The position numbers and the translations under genes are program-made. Source: an uncultured Luteitalea sp. (GTDB lineage: Bacteria > Acidobacteriota > Vicinamibacteria > Vicinamibacterales > Vicinamibacteraceae). From it: DNA of 64,000 nt. Location: positions 310,001-374,000 of the forward strand of contig CAKTDA010000001.1 in assembly GCA_934541105.1 (NCBI GenBank), given 5' to 3'. A model generated the notes under the pieces. The model did not search any database, was not told the DNA's origin, and saw only the letters and a program-made list of their open reading frames with translations. Shown piece by piece: positions 59,559 through 64,000 of this stretch (position 1 is the stretch's first letter; each line of letters opens with the position of its first letter).

Positions 59559-60341
59559 GTGCCGCGCTTCCGTCTCCTCGTCGAATACAACGGCACGCGC
59601 TACTCCGGGTGGCAGGTGCAGCGCAACGCGCGCACCGTCCAGGGCGAGTTGATGCAGGCCGCGCAGAAGGTCACCGGCCGCCGCGATCGACTCGAGGTGT
59701 ATGGCGCCGGACGCACCGACGCGGGCGTCCATGCGCTGGGCCAGGTCGCGCACCTCGACGTCGCCACGACCCTGCCGCCGCGGACGCTGCTGGCGCGACT
59801 CAACGAGGCACTGCCGGCCGACATCAACGTGATCGACCTGCGCACGGTCGGCCATCGATTCCACGCCCGCCACGACGCCGTCGCGCGGCGGTACGTCTAC
59901 CAGGTCAGCCGCCGCCGGACCGCCTTCGCGAAGCCGTTCGTCTGGTGGGTGCGGGACCCGCTCGATGTCGAGGCGATGCGCCGCGGGGCCGCGCACCTGG
60001 TGGGACGACTCGACTTCGAGGCCTTCTCCGACGACGACGCCGACGAGAAGAGCACGCTCGTGCAGGTCGACGCGGTCGACATCGTCGAGGATGGCACGCT
60101 CGTGCTCGTCCGCGTCACGGGATCGCATTTCCTCTGGCGCATGGTCCGGCGCATGGTCGGCGTCCTCGTGCGCGTCGGCACGGGTGAACTCGGGGAAGCC
60201 GACGTTTCACGGTTGCTGCGCAGCAACGGCGACGACGTCGCCAGGCTGACGGCACCGGCCGCAGGGCTGTTCCTCGAACAGGTGATCTACGCCGGCGAGT
60301 CGTTCCGCGAAGACCTGCGCGTGTTGCCGGGCGTCTTGTGA
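59559..60341 (+). CDS. truA: tRNA pseudouridine(38-40) synthase TruA
   Basis: 260 aa. RFRLLVEYNGTRYSGWQVQ, the catalytic GAGRTDAGVHALGQVAHLD near residue 50, FHARHDAVARRYVYQVS and GSHFLWRMVRRMVGVLVRVG are all classic TruA motifs. It makes pseudouridine at positions 38-40 of the anticodon arm. The start is GTG 59559 with an AGG five bases upstream. Its stop overlaps the next start (GTGATG). Confidence 0.95.
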   Translation: MPRFRLLVEYNGTRYSGWQVQRNARTVQGELMQAAQKVTGRRDRLEVYGAGRTDAGVHALGQVAHLDVATTLPPRTLLARLNEALPADINVIDLRTVGHRFHARHDAVARRYVYQVSRRRTAFAKPFVWWVRDPLDVEAMRRGAAHLVGRLDFEAFSDDDADEKSTLVQVDAVDIVEDGTLVLVRVTGSHFLWRMVRRMVGVLVRVGTGELGEADVSRLLRSNGDDVARLTAPAAGLFLEQVIYAGESFREDLRVLPGVL

Positions 60342-61096
60342 TGGGACGCCGCAACGCCCTCTCCTCGACGTTCCGCCTGCGTGACGCCCTGCTCTTCCCG
60401 TCCACGCTCTTCGGTCTCGTCCTGATGGTCCTCGGGGCCGGCTGCCCGGTGCAGCTGGCACGCTGGGAAGCCGAGGATCCGCAACTCGCCCTTCGCGCAT
60501 CCACCGTCCTGCTGTTGTGTGTCGTGCCGTTCGTCGCGGGAAGCCTCCTCGTGCTGCGGGGGTACCGCCAGGCAGTCAACGAGCACCTGTACGGCGACCC
60601 GCGGCCGGACCTGCGCGTGCGCGACAAGGACGTCATCTACGACGCCGGCCGTCAGCTGCCGAAGGTCCGTTTCCTCCTCTGGCTCTCGGTCGCCTGCGCG
60701 GGGGGCGCCGTGTGGGGCGGCGTCGCCGTCCTCGCGACGGAGGGCGGATGGCCCTCGGCGACGCAGGTCGCCACCGCGGCGTTCATCGTCCTGTGCGGCG
60801 CCGCGTTCCTTGCGGGGATGTGGGCCTACACGCGGCACTACCTGTCGGAGGTCCGCGCAGTCGGAACATCCGACCTGCTGTTCCGCTTCCCCGGCTTCAT
60901 CGGCTCGACCGAGCGACGATACCGGCGCACGGACGTGCGGTTCGAGGCCTGGCGATCGGGGCGGGCGCAGGCGTTCTCGTTCGACGAGGGATGGGCGCAA
61001 CCGGGCATCACCGTCGATGCCCCATGGATACCGGTCCGCGTGCCCGACCGCCGCTGGCCACTCATCATGGACGCGCAGGGCTGGTTCAGGAATTGA
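60338..61096 (+). CDS. Hypothetical membrane protein
   Basis: 252 aa. Four or so helices: LLFPSTLFGLVLMVLGAGCP, ASTVLLLCVVPFVAGSLLVL, FLLWLSVACAGGAVWGGVAV and FIVLCGAAFLAGMWAYTRHY. A cytoplasmic tail follows (RAQAFSFDEGWAQPG). I recognise no family. GTG 60338 or ATG 60341 both overlap the truA stop, so it is co-translated with truA. Confidence 0.72.
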   Translation: MMGRRNALSSTFRLRDALLFPSTLFGLVLMVLGAGCPVQLARWEAEDPQLALRASTVLLLCVVPFVAGSLLVLRGYRQAVNEHLYGDPRPDLRVRDKDVIYDAGRQLPKVRFLLWLSVACAGGAVWGGVAVLATEGGWPSATQVATAAFIVLCGAAFLAGMWAYTRHYLSEVRAVGTSDLLFRFPGFIGSTERRYRRTDVRFEAWRSGRAQAFSFDEGWAQPGITVDAPWIPVRVPDRRWPLIMDAQGWFRN

Positions 61097-61102
61097 TATC
61101 GT
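61097..61102 (+). promoter_or_regulatory. -10-like box for the ATP-grasp gene, leaderless
   Basis: TATCGT begins one base after the preceding TGA stop (61094-61096) and ends seven bases before GTG 61110. No ribosome binding site lies before the GTG, so a leaderless start is plausible. Confidence 0.4.
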
Positions 61103-61109
61103 TGCCGCC

Positions 61110-62312
61110 GTGACTGTCGTCTGCCTTGCGAGCTACTTCAAGGGGAACACGTTCCTGCGCCAGCTGCGGCAGCGGGGCTGCCGCGTCGTCCTCGTCATCA
61201 AGGAGAAGCTGCGCGACGAGGCGTGGGCGCACGACTGCCTCGACGACGTGTTGACGGTGTCGAATCAGGCCACCGCGGACGACTTCGTCGAGCGCGTGTC
61301 CGAGTTCGCCCGCCATCATCGCGTGGACCGCATCGTCGCGCTCGAGGAATACGACGTCATGCACGCGGCGATGATCCGCGAGCACCTGCGCATCCCCGGC
61401 ATGGGGACGACGACCGCGCGACTCTTCCGCGACAAGCTGGCCATGCGGGTCAAGGCCTTCGAGGCCGGCATCCGCGTCCCCGACTTCGTCCACGTGCTCA
61501 ACTACGGCGAGATCCGCGGCTACATGGCAAGCGTCGCACCGCCGTGGGTCCTGAAGCCGCGGTCGGACGTCTCGGCCGTCGGCATCCAGAAACTCCACGA
61601 CGCCGAGCTCGTGTGGCGCGCCATCGACGCCCTCGACGCGCGGCCCGTGGTCACCGAGCGATCCACGCACTACCTGCTCGAGAAGTTCATCCCGGGCGAC
61701 GTCTTCCACGTGGACTCGCTCGTCGAGAACGGCGATGTCGTGTTTGCCGGCGTCAACCGCTACTGGCGGCCGCCGATGGAGGTCGCGCACCGCGGCGGCG
61801 TGTTCCTCACGACGTCGGTCCGGCACGGATCGGACGAGGAGCGGCAGCTTCGCGAGATGAACCGCGTGCTGCTGAAGACCCTCGGCTTCATGCGCGGGGC
61901 GACGCATGCGGAGTTCATCCGCGCCGAGGACGGCACATTTCATTTCCTCGAGGTCGCCGGCCGCGTCGGCGGCGCCTTCATCTCGGATGCCCTGGAGGCG
62001 GCGACGGGGGTCAACGTCTGGCGCGAATGGGCCAATCTCGAGATCAACCGCGGCGAGGCGCCGTACGAGCTGCCGCCCCAGCGCGCCGACTACGCGGGCA
62101 TCGTCCTGGCCCTGGCGCGCCAGGAGTGGCCAGACACGAGTGCCTACACCGAGCCCGAGATCGCCATGCGCCCCGCCAAGCGCCATCACGCCGCGCTGAT
62201 CGTCGCCTCCCCTGATTACGATCGCGTGCAGGAGCTGCTCGGCGAGTACGCCCGGCGCTTCGAGGACGACTTCCTTGCCGTGATGCCCCCGATGGAGCGC
62301 CCGCCGGCGTGA
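61110..62312 (+). CDS. ATP-grasp domain protein
   Basis: 400 aa. N-terminal pre-ATP-grasp fold (VVCLASYFKGNTFLRQLRQR), VDRIVALEEYDVMHAAMIRE, then the ATP-grasp core: RLFRDKLAMRVKAFEAGIRV, PPWVLKPRSDVSAVGIQKL near residue 150, YLLEKFIPGDVFHVDSLV, and metal/substrate residues in GTFHFLEVAGRVGGAFISDA near residue 275. It resembles carbamoyl-phosphate-synthase-like/D-Ala ligase-type enzymes; it is not the sugar-transfer subfamily found in the EPS loci. Start GTG 61110. Substrate unknown. Confidence 0.8.
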   Translation: MTVVCLASYFKGNTFLRQLRQRGCRVVLVIKEKLRDEAWAHDCLDDVLTVSNQATADDFVERVSEFARHHRVDRIVALEEYDVMHAAMIREHLRIPGMGTTTARLFRDKLAMRVKAFEAGIRVPDFVHVLNYGEIRGYMASVAPPWVLKPRSDVSAVGIQKLHDAELVWRAIDALDARPVVTERSTHYLLEKFIPGDVFHVDSLVENGDVVFAGVNRYWRPPMEVAHRGGVFLTTSVRHGSDEERQLREMNRVLLKTLGFMRGATHAEFIRAEDGTFHFLEVAGRVGGAFISDALEAATGVNVWREWANLEINRGEAPYELPPQRADYAGIVLALARQEWPDTSAYTEPEIAMRPAKRHHAALIVASPDYDRVQELLGEYARRFEDDFLAVMPPMERPPA

Positions 62313-62319
62313 CGCCTGA

Positions 62320-63330
62320 TTACAGGCTCCTGTCCAGGATTTCGCGGTGGATCAGGTCGAACAACGCCGCGCGATGCCCGTGCCGATCCTCGCTGACGGT
62401 CGTGGACGACGTGGCGGTGACCACGAGATCGCGTGACGGAAACACCATGATGTACTGCCCGCCGTAGCCCCACGCGAAGCAGGCGCGGTGGCCGCCGATG
62501 TCCTGAATCCACCAGCCGTAGCCATACTCCCGCGTGGGATCCCACATCGAGCGCGTACGGGGCGTACACGACGCCGCCACCCATGCGGCCGGGACGATCT
62601 GGCGTCCGCCGGCGCGCCCCGCGTTCCGCCACAACTCTCCCACCGCGACCATCTGGGCTGGCGTGAGCAGCATCTCGTTCCCGCCAAAGTAGATGCCCTG
62701 CGGATCGCGCGGCCAGCGCGCCAGCGTGAAGCCGAGCGGCGTCGCCAGCACGCGCTGCGCGTACGCGTGCGTCGATTGTTTCGTCGTGTTCGTGACGATC
62801 GCCGAGAGCAGGTGCGACGTGCCGGTGCTGTACTGCATGCCGGTGCCAGGCGCTTCGACAATCGGGCGGGCAAGCGCGAACGACACCCAGTTGCGGCTCC
62901 GCACCCAGCGCCCATAGTTTGCGCCGCTCGTCGATTCGAGGCCGCTCTGCATCGTCAGCAGGTGCTCGAGCGTGATGTCGCGCTTGCGCGCGTCGGGGTC
63001 GTTGCGCAGTTGCGGGAACCAGCGCGTGATTGGCGTGTCGACAGCGGGAATCAGCCCGTCCGCGATGGCGATGCCCACGAGCGCGGCGATGAGGCCCTTC
63101 GAAGCCGACTTGATGTTCGCGGCCGACGTGCGACGCGACGGCCTGTCGTCGTACTCGCCGATCAGGGCACCCCGATGGCTGACGCGCAGCGTGTGCAGTT
63201 GCGGGAGCTTCGCCGCCTGGGCGCGAAGGCGACCGGCGTCGAACGCGGGTTGGGCCGCGACGGACGCTGCGAGGGCGGCTGAGGCGAAGAAGGCGAGGAG
63301 ACCCGAGCCGCACGGGCGGAACGACGGCAT
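62320..63330 (-). CDS. Serine hydrolase, beta-lactamase/class C family
   Basis: 336 aa. Signal peptide GSGLLAFFASAALAASVAAQ; active-site S-x-x-K in IKSASKGLIAALVG near residue 82; VDTPITRWFPQLRNDP, LEHLLTMQSGL, YSTGTSHLLSAIV (Tyr of the Y-x-N/S site) near residue 165; YGYGWWIQDIGGHRACFAWG. Family members are esterases, D-aminopeptidases or penicillin-binding-like enzymes in the periplasm. AAGGAG abuts ATG 63330. It is convergent with the ATP-grasp gene, 7 bp apart. Confidence 0.85.
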   Translation of the reverse strand: MPSFRPCGSGLLAFFASAALAASVAAQPAFDAGRLRAQAAKLPQLHTLRVSHRGALIGEYDDRPSRRTSAANIKSASKGLIAALVGIAIADGLIPAVDTPITRWFPQLRNDPDARKRDITLEHLLTMQSGLESTSGANYGRWVRSRNWVSFALARPIVEAPGTGMQYSTGTSHLLSAIVTNTTKQSTHAYAQRVLATPLGFTLARWPRDPQGIYFGGNEMLLTPAQMVAVGELWRNAGRAGGRQIVPAAWVAASCTPRTRSMWDPTREYGYGWWIQDIGGHRACFAWGYGGQYIMVFPSRDLVVTATSSTTVSEDRHGHRAALFDLIHREILDRSL

Positions 63331-63348
63331 CTCCTTCAAGAACGACGA

Positions 63349-63379
63349 CAGGCCGCCCCCCGTTGCGAGGGGCGGCCTG
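63349..63379 (-). terminator. Hairpin after the TonB receptor gene
   Basis: Arms CAGGCCGCCCC (63349-63359) and GGGGCGGCCTG (63369-63379) are perfect complements around a 9-base loop, in the gap between the receptor stop and the serine hydrolase start. No long T-run follows on the minus strand. Confidence 0.55.
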
Positions 63380-63392
63380 CGTAAGCGGCGGG

Positions 63393-63411
63393 GCGCGCTC
63401 GGAGAGCGCGC
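63393..63411 (-). terminator. Second, shorter hairpin after the TonB receptor gene
   Basis: Arms GCGCGCTC (63393-63400) and GAGCGCGC (63404-63411) with a 3-base loop, 7 bases after the receptor stop codon. With the hairpin at 63349-63379 it forms a tandem pair that could act together as a terminator. Confidence 0.5.
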
Positions 63412-63418
63412 CTGCCGA

Positions 63419-64000
63419 TCAGAAGCGGAAGCCGAGCGCGACCTGGTAGCGACGCGCCGCGGGGTAGTGCGTGTTCGCCGTGCCCTTGCCGAAGTTGGCG
63501 CCCTTGACGTAGCTGGTGGGCAGCCCCAGCGCATCGCGCGTGCTGGTGGCGTCGGCGGTGACGACGGTGTTCCACTGGATCAACTTGTCGTTGTTGAACA
63601 GGTTGAACACGTCGAACTTCACGTAGGGCCGCAGGCTCTTGAACACGGGAATGCTGTAGTTCAGGCCGAGGTCCCACAGGTGCGCGGCGTCGAAGAGCTC
63701 CGAGCCGCGATCGGCGAAGAACAGCGTCTGCGTGGACGGCAGCGAGGCGTATGCGGCGCCCAGCTGGCGCTGGATCGTCGTGAGGCTCACGTTGCTGGCC
63801 GACAGGCTGTAGCTCAGCGGCGAGTCGTACTTGTAGAACAGTGCGACATCGACGTCACCCAGGAAGCCGAGAGGCTGCTGGTAGATGCCCCAGGCCCGGA
63901 TGCGGTGCTTCTGGAAGTCGTTGAGCCGCCCGGTCGGGTAGTGGCGGGACGCCGAGAAGACCTCGGGGTAGTCGCCGATTGCCGAGGAGATGCCCGGCGT
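63419..64000 (-). CDS. TonB-dependent receptor, Oar-like (3' part, runs off the window)
   Basis: Open to the window edge; about 193 C-terminal residues are visible. Segments such as GRLNDFQKHRIRAWGIYQ, ALFYKYDSPLSYSLSA, DAAHLWDLGLNYSIPVFKSL and RPYVKFDVFNLFNNDKL are alternating beta-strands of a 22-strand barrel, and the chain ends ARRYQVALGFRF with the terminal Phe of outer-membrane proteins. The NTVVTADATSTRDALGLPTS region is typical of carboxypeptidase-regulatory/Oar-like receptors that are abundant in Acidobacteriota. Substrate unknown. Followed by tandem hairpins. Confidence 0.88.
   Translation of the reverse strand, partial: TPGISSAIGDYPEVFSASRHYPTGRLNDFQKHRIRAWGIYQQPLGFLGDVDVALFYKYDSPLSYSLSASNVSLTTIQRQLGAAYASLPSTQTLFFADRGSELFDAAHLWDLGLNYSIPVFKSLRPYVKFDVFNLFNNDKLIQWNTVVTADATSTRDALGLPTSYVKGANFGKGTANTHYPAARRYQVALGFRF

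Noticed and set aside
1..64000. CRISPR arrays, tRNA or rRNA genes, insertion sequences
   Set aside because: I saw no regularly spaced direct repeats, no tRNA-like cloverleaf ends, no rRNA segments and no transposase motifs on either strand.

Overview
The window is very GC-rich and almost fully coding. I count 54 protein genes or gene remnants and no rRNA, tRNA, CRISPR array or insertion sequence. An exosortase/PEP-CTERM system, the 3' end of an Oar-like TonB-dependent receptor, a short-type homogentisate dioxygenase and GC-rich codon use together suggest an Acidobacteriota genome, perhaps a Vicinamibacteria (Luteitalea-like) member. That placement is inference from gene content, not a phylogenetic test.

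Layout. (1) 1-16.6 kb, plus strand: twelve exopolysaccharide (EPS) genes in an unbroken overlapping operon. They are an ATP-grasp ligase, a MurL-like epimerase, a double-headed GT2 glycosyltransferase, a GNAT, three GT4 glycosyltransferases, a Wzx-type flippase, two APH-fold kinases around a polysaccharide deacetylase, and a heparinase II/III-type lyase. (2) 16.6-26.6 kb, minus strand: seven overlapping genes reading from a secreted lyase through an alkaline-phosphatase-fold transferase, an O-antigen ligase/polymerase, a glycosyltransferase and two acetyltransferases to a deacetylase. (3) 26.8-43.5 kb: the exosortase locus. It has a glycosyltransferase, a secreted beta-helix protein, an ATP-grasp/GNAT/PaaK-like/PP-loop group, EpsI, exosortase, a PrsT-type TPR lipoprotein, a DUF218 protein, a PEP-CTERM protein behind a near-perfect sigma-54 promoter, a TIGR03790-type protein, rmlA, rmlC and a PEP-CTERM-locus deacetylase. 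(4) 43.5-48.8 kb, minus strand: tyrosine catabolism (hppD, hmgA, a conserved unknown, fahA) and a membrane protein that appears frameshifted. (5) 48.8-64 kb: mixed functions, including an HD-GYP response regulator, a sodium:solute symporter, a P1/S58 peptidase, an SGNH/MBOAT acetylation pair, a GHL10-like glycosidase, a ROK sugar kinase, an RluA-family synthase, a DUF5924/DUF2914 membrane protein, truA, another ATP-grasp protein, a serine hydrolase and the partial TonB receptor.

Working together: regions 1-3 read as one large EPS factory. RmlA/RmlC make a deoxysugar nucleotide, the GT2/GT4 enzymes build the repeat unit, the flippase and O-antigen ligase/polymerase export and polymerise it, and the deacetylases, acetyltransferases and lyases edit it. 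The exosortase handles at least one PEP-CTERM protein encoded here. The most distinctive feature is the number of carboxylate- or amino-acid-activating enzymes (two sugar-transfer ATP-grasps, a MurL-like epimerase, a PaaK-like adenylating enzyme, a QueC-like PP-loop protein) mixed with glycosyltransferases. This suggests an EPS decorated with amino acids or other amide-linked groups.

Two promoter patterns recur. One is a sigma-54 promoter with an upstream dyad at the PEP-CTERM gene. The other is a TAnnnT -10-like box 6-8 nt before the start codon of many first-in-operon genes, which suggests leaderless transcripts.
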